Part shown: positions 1-9,272 of the stretch, piece after piece
Position numbering within the stretch: position 1 is the stretch's first letter
Layout: each line of letters starts with the position of its first letter
Source of the DNA: Tethya wilhelma
Taxonomy: Eukaryota > Porifera > Demospongiae > Tethyida > Tethyidae
Assembly: GCA_964030475.1 (NCBI GenBank)
Contig: CAXIPT010000003.1
Span: 12,234,519 to 12,298,518 of the forward strand
DNA length: 64,000 bases
Direction of reading: 5' to 3'
The notes under the pieces: generated by a model
Database searches by the model: none
What the model was told of the DNA's origin: nothing
Seen by the model: the letters and a program-made list of their open reading frames with translations, nothing else
Program-made: the position numbers and the translations under genes

Positions 1-624
1 AATCTAGGTTATTAATCAAACTGATGATTTTTCTCACTATTAATAACCAGTAAATAGATACATGCACTACAGCTGAGATGTGATGCAATAACAGAACATA
101 CTCTGGATAAAACACTCCACTGAGCTCCACTCTCCAAACTGATTATTTAGTCCTTCAGCTCTCACTTCAAACACATAAGAGGTCGAAGGTCGGAAGGATC
201 CACTACATGTACATGCAGTAGTGAATGCTATAGTTTCACAGCAGTCAGTATCATCAGACTTTTGTCTGTATCGGATGTGATAGCAGACAACATCGTCATC
301 TGAGGTGCAGTTAGCTGGGGGACTCCAAGTGAGTGTCACCGATGGCTTCCTGGGACCCCCTGGCTGGTCCTGAGAGGCCCTAAGACACTGAACAACATCA
401 GGTACTGTAGTGCAGCAAGTTTTGTATTTTATAATACTAATTAGCATAAATTAACTTAATTATTTGCGGTACAAAATGATCCACAAAACTGAATATTTAT
501 ACAATAAAAGTTAATTTTTAATAAACCACCCACCTATGGCTACGCGACTACCGCTATACCAGTAGCTATAGTAGGCCGCCGTCCCGGCAAGTAGAGCTCC
601 AACTCCAAGTGCAGTGGCCAACAT
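1..624 (-). CDS. FN3-domain membrane protein, 5' part only (third member of FN3-PARP array)
   Basis: Partial gene running off the left edge. Exon 1 (624-534) starts with ATG and encodes a hydrophobic N-terminus (MLATALGVGALLAGTAAYY), read as a signal-anchor or signal peptide. It ends in phase 1 at a GT donor. Exon 2 (404-102) is one FN3 domain with the family hallmarks TLTWSPP, YHIRYRQKS, SYVFEVRAEG and FGEWSSVEC, again phase 1 to phase 1. Bases 1-101 look intronic. By analogy with the next two genes, further FN3, Cys-rich and PARP exons should lie to the left, but none can be seen. Exon joins were made by eye from splice sites and frame. Confidence 0.72.
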
Positions 625-847
625 CTTTGAGCTGATCTTTTTCTGAATCTGTTGATCCAGCAACTTTTATACGGAAGTGTACGGAGTCGAGGAAATTGCT
701 GATCATGCAATATGCGTGGGCAGTAGACATTTTATCAGGGATGGGAAAGTGAATGCTGTGAAAAAAAAGTAACCCTACAGTATACTTTTTATACAAATAC
801 AAAAACTTTACTGAAAATTACTAGACTAATGCAGCTCAGTATTAATA

Positions 848-3804
848 CTAGATATAGAGTACAATACACCTAGGGCAAATAGCATCCTCATTGAACATAG
901 CCAGTTCATCATAGTTTAAGTCACTCCACTCTGACCTAGAGCTTTTGCTCTGCCCATATAAGGAATAATAACCCTCAGGTGGCTCTTTAGGAACAGTTTG
1001 AGTAGCACTGTTTGGTCTGAAGGAATATATCCTCCTTGGTGCAACTTCACAGAGGAGCATTCCCCAGTAGCTTCCATTCAAAGGTCGTTTGTTAGAATCA
1101 CTGCCACGCATAAGGCAGTAGTCATGTGCTTTGGAGGAGTTTGGAGCAAAGTAGAAAGCCCGTCCTAGGCGCTGCCAGTTACCTTTGCTGATACGTTCAG
1201 AGAGAAATCCCTTCTTAGCAATTCCACACACACCACAACCAGTGTCATCACAGAATTCCATTGACTTGGCCAAATTACACTTCAGATTCGTTCCATGAAA
1301 GAACCTATTTGTGGTACGGTCAAAGGGAGGTAGTTTTTCAACAAATCTCTTAAACTTCTCATCAACTTCTGGGTTGTAAATGGGCAAAATTCTAACGATA
1401 GTGGGACAGGGTCCTTTCTTTGAGTCCCAAGTTGAGTCGAACTTGTTTTCAACGGTTTTATATAGCTTTGATGAACAATCCAAATGGATACATCTATGTA
1501 CTTCTGTATGTATAATCCCTGGATTAACGAGATAGGCTCTTGTAATAATTACTGAGAACAAATCGCAATAACTGAATAGAATTAATACCAGTAGAACACT
1601 CCACTGAACTCCACTCTCCAAATCGACTGCCCTGTCCTTCAGCTCTCACTTCAAACACATAGGAGGTCAAAGGTTGGAGAGATGAAGAGCTATATAATAT
1701 ATCAGTATCATCAGATGTAAACACTTTCCTCTGCACTAGAGCTGGCGAGTGGTGGTAAGACTTTTTCCTGTATCGGATGTGATAGCAAACAACATTAGCA
1801 TTTCCAATACAGTTTGGAGGAGAGCTCCAAGTGAGTGTCACTGATGGCTCGATGAGAGGACTCCAAGTGACCATCTCAGAAGACTCTGTAGGCATAATGG
1901 GCCTCAATTTTAAAGAAGCTTTGAGATTCTGTACACATTGTGGCACTATAGGTCCTGCATTTACACAATAATAATTATCATTACATAAGCTTATAAGTTA
2001 AAGGAACTGTGTCACTATATCAGCATTGTTTTGTTACCAAGAATAAAAAGTGTGATGTATTGTGGCGTTTTTTGTTGACAAACGTCCAATAGACGTACAT
2101 ATCCGAACGTGGTACCCAGATTGTACTATATAGAAACAAAACAAAAAACGTCACAAAAGGTCATAGAACATCATAAAACGTTACACACGTTTTATTTTTA
2201 GAACAAAACAGTGCTTATTATAGTGACTGAGTTGTGACATGGATCATGATGTCATACAGTTATAAAACCACTAAATATGAATAAGGTTGTACCAGTAAAC
2301 CACTCCACTGAGTTCCACTCTCCAAATTGATTGCCTTTTCCCTCAGCTCTCACTTCAAACACATACGGGGTTGAAGGTCGTAGGGATGTTTGGCTATCCT
2401 TATCATTACAGGTAAATACTTTCTTCAGTACAGAGCTGAGAACTGGTGTGAGGGTGGTATTTTGAGCAGTTTTATCAGACTTCACTTTGTATCGGATGTG
2501 ATAGCGAACAACACAACTTAATCTGGCACAGTTTCCAGGAGGACTCCAAGAGAGTGTCACTGATGACTCGGTAGGATCGAGAGAGACTTTGAGATTCTGC
2601 ACACACAGTGGGACTTTTGGACCTGCATGTAAAACACACAATATACCTGAATACTTATAGATCATCACACACTACAGGTTCACTGATATATCACTATACT
2701 GAGAGGACTCAATACTCACAGAGATCTAGAAATAGAGACGAAAAAACCTGTAATAATAATACCAGTAGAACACTCCACTGAACTCCACTCCCCAAATCGA
2801 CTGGCTTGTCCTTCAGCTCTCACTTCAAACAGATAGGTGGTCAAAGGTTGAAGGGATAAAGTGCTATCCTTACCATCACATGTAAATACTTTCCTCAGTA
2901 TAGTTTTTGGAACTAGGCAAAGGTCAGTGTATTCATCGTTAATCTTTTCTTTATATCGGATGTGATAGCAAGTGACATCGTCTTTTGCAGTGCAGTTTCC
3001 AGGAGGACACCAAGTGAGTGTCACTGATGACTTGGTGGGATCAAGAGTGGCTTTGAGGTTCTGCACACATTCTGGGATTACTGGACCTGGATAATATCGG
3101 TTATATCAACACATGAGCTGTACATGTACTAGTCTTGTAAACCAGCTCCTTCCTGGTTACAGACAGGCTGTGTACAGCTAGTATACAGAGGTAAATGTAA
3201 TTACCAGTAGAACACTCCACTGAACTCCACTCTCCAAATCGACTGGCCTGTCCTTCAGCTCTCACTTCGAACACATAGGAGGTCAAAGGTCGGAGTGATA
3301 TAAAGCTATCCTTATCTGTACCATCTCCTTTAACAACTTTCATCTGTACTATGATGTGGTAAGTAGGTGGGAGGTCAATGTATTGCTCAGTTGTTTCAGA
3401 CTTCTCTTTGTATCGGATGTGATAGAGATCGACATCATCATTTCTAGTACTGTTGACAGGAGGACTCCAAGTGAGTATCACTGATGACTCAGTGGGATCA
3501 AGAAAACCTTTAAGATTCTGCACACACTGTGGTACTACAGGACCTGTATGTATACACACAAATAACACACGCACCGTGGTGATTAAGTAATCTATGTATT
3601 AACGGAACTGTGTCTATATAGTCATATAGTATGTTAAGTACTTTTCTGCCATTTTCTGAATCTCGGTACACATTCCTTGCTGATCCATGCTAAGAAGAGA
3701 GTGAACAGGATGGCTGCAACCACAACCGAGAGAACATCTGAGGCAGAAAAATTATCATTCACACTGGATTGCAGCAGCAAACAAGTCTCCCAAAGTGATT
3801 CCAT
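848..3804 (-). CDS. Membrane-anchored protein with four FN3 domains and a C-terminal PARP-type ADP-ribosyltransferase domain
   Basis: Six exons join in frame to about 725 aa: 3804-3642, 3543-3205, 3086-2763, 2622-2293, 1954-1589 and 1503-848. Exon 1 encodes a single hydrophobic segment (DVLSVVVAAILFTLFLAW) with basic residues after it. Each of the next four exons is one FN3 domain carrying VPQCVQNLK, SVTLTWSPP, YHIRYK and FGEWSSVECSTG. The last exon is a PARP catalytic fold: FFHGTNLKC (triad His), a Cys pair (CGVCGI), GRAFYFAPNSSKAHDY (triad Tyr) and NYDELAMFNEDAI (triad Glu). The H-Y-E triad is complete, so NAD-dependent ADP-ribose transfer is plausible. The sequence style recalls Cys-containing PARP-like proteins of fungi. 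All internal exons are phase 1-1. If the hydrophobic segment is a type II anchor, the enzyme domain is extracellular or luminal; this is inference. Confidence 0.85.
1999..2237. repeat. MITE-like inverted-repeat element, family 1 copy
   Basis: Intron sequence between FN3 exons 3 and 4 of the FN3-PARP gene. It begins with AAAGGAACTGTGTCACTATA and ends with an inverted, degraded version of it (TTATAGTGACTGAG). Internal TTTTGTTAC / GAACAAAA arms are also inverted. Related copies lie at 12795-12947 and 31366-31489. No coding capacity; a short non-autonomous DNA transposon is the likely origin. Confidence 0.6.
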
Positions 3805-3915
3805 TTTCTAGCAGTGCTGACTACGCACATTCAGCTGATTTATGGGATGGTTTTAATTTTGGAAGCGCCCCCCTGTGAAAATAGTCGACAGGTCTTGCGA
3901 GATTGTGTGCATGCA

Positions 3916-4040
3916 TACCGTATATAGCGGGAAATTTTCGTGCGGTTAAAATTTCGTTTCAGGCCTTGCAAACAAGTTTTCGTGGTCTTATTTTCGTTCT
4001 GTAAATTTTTCCCTCACGAAAATTTCCCGCTATACGGTAT
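3916..4040. repeat. MITE-like palindromic element, family 2 copy
   Basis: An inverted repeat of about 125 bp just upstream of the FN3-PARP gene. The left end reads TACCGTATATAGCGGGAAAT and the right end ATTTCCCGCTATACGGTA. The two arms pair over about 25 bases, and TA-rich flanks are compatible with a TA target. Diverged copies occur at 49878-50090 and 63488-63674. Confidence 0.7.
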
Positions 4041-4080
4041 ATAGAAGTACGTGCGCCGCGGAATTTACATACCCAACCGG

Positions 4081-4237
4081 CAAATTCACGATTTCATGGC
4101 ACTGTTACACCATAGATAATATAGTATTATCTATGGTTACACTGTGAACGGAGACTATACTGACTCTATACCAGTCTCAATGACTGCAGTGTCCACCGTG
4201 GCACTCCATTCCAGTTCAGGAGAGAAGCTGATAGTAG

Positions 4238-4240
<3 letters not shown>
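4081..4240 (-). repeat. Duplicated 5'-flank block upstream of FN3-PARP genes, copy 1
   Basis: This segment matches 6703-6860 over most of its length, sharing AAATTCACGATTTCATGG, ACCAGTCTC, ATGACTGCAGT and CATTCCAGTTCAGGAGAGAA. Each copy lies a short distance upstream of the ATG of an FN3-PARP gene, so it was probably carried along with the gene duplication. On the minus strand both copies can be read as a similar peptide (FSPELEW...DTAV.ETG) after an AG acceptor, so a small alternative exon is possible. Confidence 0.55.

Positions 4241-4319
<79 letters not shown>
4237..4319. repeat. (CA)n microsatellite
   Basis: About 80 bp of uninterrupted AC dinucleotide repeat between the two FN3-PARP genes. 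Apparent HTHTHT or VCVCVC reading frames across it are artefacts of the repeat. Confidence 0.97.
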
Positions 4320-4320
<1 letters not shown>

Positions 4321-4770
4321 CTTTAAGATTCAGAATTTTTGCACACATTTTGTTATCACTGGACCTGCATGCTTGCAAATACCATGAAAGGAAAAAAAAA
4401 AGCTTCACACAATCATGCTTCTGATGGTCATGTGACAATTTGTGTCAATCCTCATTTGTATAAGAGGGAGGAATATATAGGACTTATTAAGAGTATCACT
4501 GAAATTCCAAATAGAATGTTTGAGACCAAAAAGACTGCTCAACGTGGATAGCAGCAGGATCTATAGGATTATACACCTAGACCTTTCATGAGAATTAATT
4601 GTAGGGGGTGGGAAATAGGTGAGACTGCGGCAACCATAAATGTGCAGACTGCGCATGCGCACTTAAGGGTCCGCGGTCACAAAATCATGAACTTTGACCT
4701 CCGTATTCTCAGATTTTACTATTCAATGGTGACCTGTGTGACAAGTACTCATGTGCAAAGTCAAAAATGC

Positions 4771-6510
4771 TTAGTGCTTGTAGCTATACAATATGATGTG
4801 CCTAGGGAGTATAGCATCCTCATTGAACACTGCCAGTTCATCATAGTTCAAGTCGCTCCCTGAAAAGAAACCTCTTCTTTTCCCATATAAGGAATGATAA
4901 CCCTTAGGTGGCTCTTTAGGAACTGGCTGCGATGCACTTTTTGGTCTGAAGGAATATTTTCTCCCTGGTGCAACTTCACAGATAAGCATACCCCAGTAGC
5001 TTCCATTCAAAGGTCGATTCTTCAAGTCAGGATCTCGTCCATAAGCTAAACCGTAGTCATGAGATTTCGAAGAGTTTGGAGCAAAGTAGAAAGCCTGTCC
5101 CAGACGCTGCCATCGGCTTTTGTTGATGCGTTCAGAGACAAAGCCTCTCTTGGCAATTCCACACACACTACAACTACTGATGTTGCACAGTGTCTGATAC
5201 ATGTTCAATAGACATTTCAGGTGTGTTCCATGAAAGTATCTCTTTGTTCCTTTATAGATAAATGGCAATGTGTTGCGATAATTTTGAAACTTTGCCTCAA
5301 CTGCTGGGTTCACTATTGTGAGGATGGTCTTAACTGTAGGGCAGCTACCTTTCCTGGGATCCCAACATTATAACATTTTTACTACTGTGTTAATATAATT
5401 ATTAGTATCTGGTGCATGATGAATGGATGGTTGCACACATACCTTCAATGATAGCCTTAACAAAGTGTCCTTTAGTACAGAAATGCTGATATTTTAACTC
5501 TTTAGGCTTAGTACAGTCTGGATAGATGCAGAACTTCAAATCTATATAATTATTAATAGTATCCATTAATGTTAATTTCAGTCTACTCATATAATAAATT
5601 AATATGAACGTAAAGTCTTCAATGTATACAATGATACACCTACCACACTCCTTCTTGTGAGTGAGACAACAATAGTCATAAAATATGTCGTCCATTATCT
5701 CAATCTTGTTCTTCTGACAAGTAGGATATCGACAGTAACTTGTCCAACCTAGAACACAAAGTGAAGTGGAAGAATTAACTCTGTAATAATTAATATTATA
5801 ACAACATACTTTGCACATTGAATTCCACTGAACTCCACGTCCCAAGCTGTTGGTTCTGTCTTTCAGCTCTCACTTCAAACACATAAGAGGTGAAAGGTCG
5901 AAGAGAACCTGGTACTGTGGTACTACATTTGAATGTAGCACAGACAGTGGACACTTGCGGCACATAGCAGTACTTGTTGGCTGTATCAGACTTCTGTCTG
6001 TAGCGGATGTGATACTTGAGTCCAATGAAATCATCGTAAAATAAGCAATTTTCGGGGGCAATCCACATGAGTGTGACAATAGAGCCAGACTGAAAGGCTA
6101 CAAGATTCTGAACAGCACCTTTATATCAACAAATTATAAATATGTGTGACACAACAAACATGTACTGTAGATATAGAATCAAATATCTCAGTGATATACA
6201 GATACTCCTGGGCCCAGACATAATAAAGGGAATTGATAATCTAAATGTAGACTATCAATTCCTTTTAGTATCTTTTAGCTAGTTCTCTTTTATTACATGT
6301 ACACCTGCTCAATGTCACATGAGTTTAACTTAAGCTTAATGTTTATTCTACTACTGAGCAGATGTACTAAAAGGGGTTGACCCTTCGTACACAGTGTGAC
6401 ATTGATTTACTTGATTTTGAAGCCAACCATCCTGATTGTCTTGTCGCCAAGTAGAGAGTCCCTGCAGCTAGGCCTGCAACCACACAAACGACTAGTACAG
6501 CTAGCAGCAT
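4771..6510 (-). pseudogene. FN3 / Cys-rich / PARP paralogue with in-frame stop
   Basis: Five exons join in consistent phase 1 (6510-6411, 6118-5810, 5748-5644, 5541-5443, 5384-4771), 1227 nt in total. Exon 1 is a hydrophobic anchor (MLLAVLVVCVVAGLAAGTLY). Exon 2 is one FN3 domain. Exons 3 and 4 encode two similar Cys/His motifs (CRYPTCQK...YDYCCLTH and CIYPDCTK...HFCTKGH), probably zinc-binding. Exon 5 is the PARP domain with YFHGTHLKC, GQAFYFAPNSSKSHDYG and NYDELAVFNEDAI, so the H-Y-E triad is kept. A TAA at 5370-5368 lies in frame near the start of exon 5, just before WDPRKGSCPT. Unless splicing avoids it, the product loses the catalytic domain. It is either a recent pseudogene or an allele. 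Confidence 0.72.
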
Positions 6511-6702
6511 GGCTACTACCAGTACTACTAGTCTTGCTAACCAGACTCTGCAAAAAAAATGGAAGAATCTGGAGAACCGCAGCGTAGTATGAAGGTAGAT
6601 TGGTTAGTTAGTGCCAGGAAATTCTAGGGCTACCAAAATGTGGGTGAATATTTGTGCGCATGCGCAGTAGCGCGCGCCGCCGCACTAACGACCATTACCC
6701 TG

Positions 6703-6860
6703 CAAATTCACGATTTCATGGAATTGTACAATGTGAACGGTGCATCAAAAGGGACCTCTACTGAGTCTAAACCAGTCTCCATGACTGCAGTATCCACACT
6801 CCATTCCACCTCTTCCCATTCCAGTTCAGGAGAGAAGCTGACAGTAGCACACACACAGTC
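6703..6860 (-). repeat. Duplicated 5'-flank block upstream of FN3-PARP genes, copy 2
   Basis: Partner of the block at 4081-4240. It lies upstream of the anchor exon at 6510 and, on the minus strand, encodes FSPELEWEEVEWSVDTAV... up to a TGA after a CTACTGTCAG acceptor-like site. No function recognised. Confidence 0.5.
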
Positions 6861-6888
6861 AAGAAATCAGAACCAAATCACCCACTGT

Positions 6889-7890
6889 TTAATATGTAAT
6901 GTACAGATTTGATCTGACTGATTGAGGATACAATTCCATTAGTGAAGGTTCATCTTTGCTGGTGGTGTTTCTCTTCCTCTGTTTATCGTTGCCATGGTGA
7001 CTTGCCTTGCTGCGAGGTTTGGTGGTCAGCTCCTCAAAGCTCTGTTCAGAGATGTCCACTGAGACAAGGTTGCTGTAGCGGGTCATGTGCCTCGGGACAT
7101 TCACCTCCTGGGAGAGACAACATAAACCTAACTGACTAGATATAATCTTCTTGTATACGTTTGAATTTGACTAAATACTGTATAGAAAATTGTTTGGCGA
7201 TTTGAACAATAATTTGCCAATTCCCCAAATTTACCCGTTATTATGGTATTAGAAATTTGGCAATAATTATGTATAATGAGTGTATTCTCTCACTACCTTC
7301 AGTGGTTTCTGTGTCAGGATTCCCTCCAGTTCCGCCAAATCTTCAGTTCCTAATTGGCCTGTTGATTGCCCATGATGAGGAGGCCCCTGTTCATTTTCCT
7401 TGGTAATTACAGTGGGTGAAGATTTTGTTTTCTGATGATTTTGCTGCTTTAATGTTTGTAGTTTGTGATAGATGTGCGACGTGGAGTTGAGCTGGGGTTG
7501 TGACAGTTGTGAGGGGTGTGAGGGATGTGAGGGGTGTGCCTGTGAGGATGGTGAGTCATCTCTTGGCGCATCTACAGTCAAATGAAAAAGTGAAAAGACA
7601 ATGTATTTCGATACGGTTGTCAAAATTCACTTGAAATGAACTTCTTCAAAATCATAATGTTGTTACATGGATATTGCATGGATGGTTACATACGTAAACT
7701 ATAATATCCATATCCATGCACTGATACTACTTCACTGAGCACCTGTTGTTCTGTTTCCAATGTGTTTATGAAGTCTGCTTCTGGCTCTGGGGGGTCGTTC
7801 AGGAGTGAGGTCCAGACTCCAGCCGTCCTTGCTCTCTTCAAGAGAAGGGTAGGGAGAAGGTTGAGGGACGAACAGTTGAGGCTCCTCCAT
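6889..7890 (-). CDS. Conserved-looking small protein of unknown function, 213 aa
   Basis: Three exons (7890-7743, 7571-7297, 7107-6889) join through clear GT-AG sites to 642 nt ending in TAA. The N-terminus is proline-rich (MEEPQLFVPQPSPYPS). The middle carries Ser/His/Pro-rich repeats (AHPSHPSHPSQLSQPQ) and then an ordered-looking segment, LAELEGILTQKPLK, that runs on into EVNVPRHMTRYSNLVSVDIS. The C-terminus is basic. No signal peptide or membrane segment is seen. I do not recognise the family. The ILTQKPLK-EVNVPRHM-YSNLVSV stretch is the part most likely to be conserved. The gene is head-to-head with the RIIa-domain gene, with 130 bp between start codons. Confidence 0.7.
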
Positions 7891-8020
7891 TTTCCCGCCA
7901 GTCAATCAAACACTGGGTGTGTATTAATTAGAATGACGGTGTGCATTAATTAGAATATTTGTGTTGCTTGGAAGCATAAACAAAAGAAGTGGATAGCTCT
8001 ACACACAGAGAGACTGCAGT
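7891..8020. promoter_or_regulatory. Shared 5' region of a divergent gene pair (130 bp)
   Basis: The only DNA between the start codons of the unknown minus-strand gene (7890) and the RIIa-domain gene (8021). It must contain both 5' UTRs and promoters. It holds a short direct repeat (ATTAATTAGAAT twice). No TATA box is obvious. Confidence 0.55.
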
Positions 8021-8412
8021 ATGGCGGCTGTCACAGCGTCAGAAGGGAAGAGCAAGAAACAGAAAGAAGCTGAAGAATACTTGTCAAAGCTGAAACTAAA
8101 GGAAGTTTTCCAAGTGAGTCTAAAGAAGCTGTTTGTTACTATAATATTATCTTGTCCATTTGCTGCTCTGTTTTGTTGCATAAAACTTCCACAAATTATA
8201 CTCTCTGCACTCACTGATTGAGAGGTACAACTGTTTGTCGTGTTGTAATTGACATGCAGGGTTTACTGATGCACCTTGTTGTCAACCAGCCAGAGGATCC
8301 CATCTCCTACCTCCATGAAGAGCTGACCAAGATCAAGAAAGAAATGGAGGAATCAAATGTAAACCCTTGCTTTGCTTTAGTTCTCATCACTGTATGATGG
8401 TATTTAGCAGTA

Positions 8413-8493
<81 letters not shown>

Positions 8494-8617
8494 ACCATGG
8501 TAACAATGTATTACCATTCATTTAATTTACATGTAGGTTGATATTGGCTCCACTACATTCCTAACATCACTGGGGAACCCTGTTATCACATCCAAACCTC
8601 CTCGAACCTCCACCTGA
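8021..8617 (+). CDS. Small RIIa (PKA regulatory-subunit type) dimerisation/docking-domain protein, 90 aa
   Basis: Three exons (8021-8113, 8260-8358, 8537-8617) with clean GT-AG borders give about 90 residues ending at TGA. After a basic N-terminus (GKSKKQKEAEE) comes YLSKLKLKEVFQGLLMHLVV, then NQPEDPISYLHEEL. This is the helix-turn-helix pattern of RIIa-like docking domains, including the (R/Q)PEDP turn seen in PKA regulatory subunits and sperm/cilium proteins such as TEX55. The C-terminus continues as FLTSLGNPVITSKPPRTST. A ciliary or flagellar docking role is inference from the family. Confidence 0.8.
8388..8490. repeat. (TG)n microsatellite in an intron
   Basis: About 75 bp of TG repeat (from about 8416) in the second intron of the RIIa-domain gene. 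Confidence 0.95.
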
Positions 8618-9272
8618 TCTCACTTACATCATGGTTTGTCTTTTTCTGTAATTGCTTTCTAATCTTTGTATAAATTTTGTATGCACAATGTAAATTCTGC
8701 AAGTTGATTTTTAAAAAAAAAAAGTTTTGTCACACTTTAATTTTCTTCTTCTAAAGTGTTGTTACCATTTATATCAAGAGTCACCAGCTTGCATGCTACA
8801 GTGAGTCAACCATACCATGTACATGTGGATGGATGTCTATTGCACATATCATGGTCGACTTGTGTCACTTCAGCTTGTATGTGTCACAGTAGATGAATAG
8901 CACTGCATGGTTCATGAATACACCTCTCACCTGGAGACATATATACATGGGAATAGAATGCACTGCACATGCTTCTTATGAATATCAACTTCAATCCCAG
9001 CCAGCCAGGCATGCTGACGTGGATTATATTGCTGACTGTGACAGGCGTTGCTCTGCTGAGTGCAGCTAGCGTGCAGAGCTGACTCCATTGCATAACATTC
9101 AGACTAAAATTCCATAGATTATCACAAAGAAAACCTAAAAGTAAAACTGATCCGTCCTGCGGTAACTAAAACTAGACAAAAATCACACAGTAAACACGAG
9201 ACATTACATAATTGCAGTTATAAAATTGTTTTTATGATGTTCTGTTCGTTGCTTGCTGTTGAGGTGCTGTTC
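8618..9272. other. Intergenic, convergent 3' ends
   Basis: The space between the stop of the RIIa gene and the stop of the minus-strand DD3-3-like gene. AT-rich with a poly-A run near 8708. No gene or clear repeat was seen, and reading frames here are short and lack family features. Confidence 0.6.

Noticed and set aside
848..1621. Start of the PARP gene at an internal ATG with a hydrophobic stretch (MESGVQWSVLLVLILFSY)
   Set aside because: That stretch is the out-of-frame reading of the previous FN3 exon end plus intron. The phase-1 acceptor before 1503 gives the consistent join.
4144..4438. Reading frames rich in HTHTHT or VCVCVC
   Set aside because: They translate a CA/TG microsatellite in different frames; the same holds for similar frames near 8400, 12100, 31150 and 42900.
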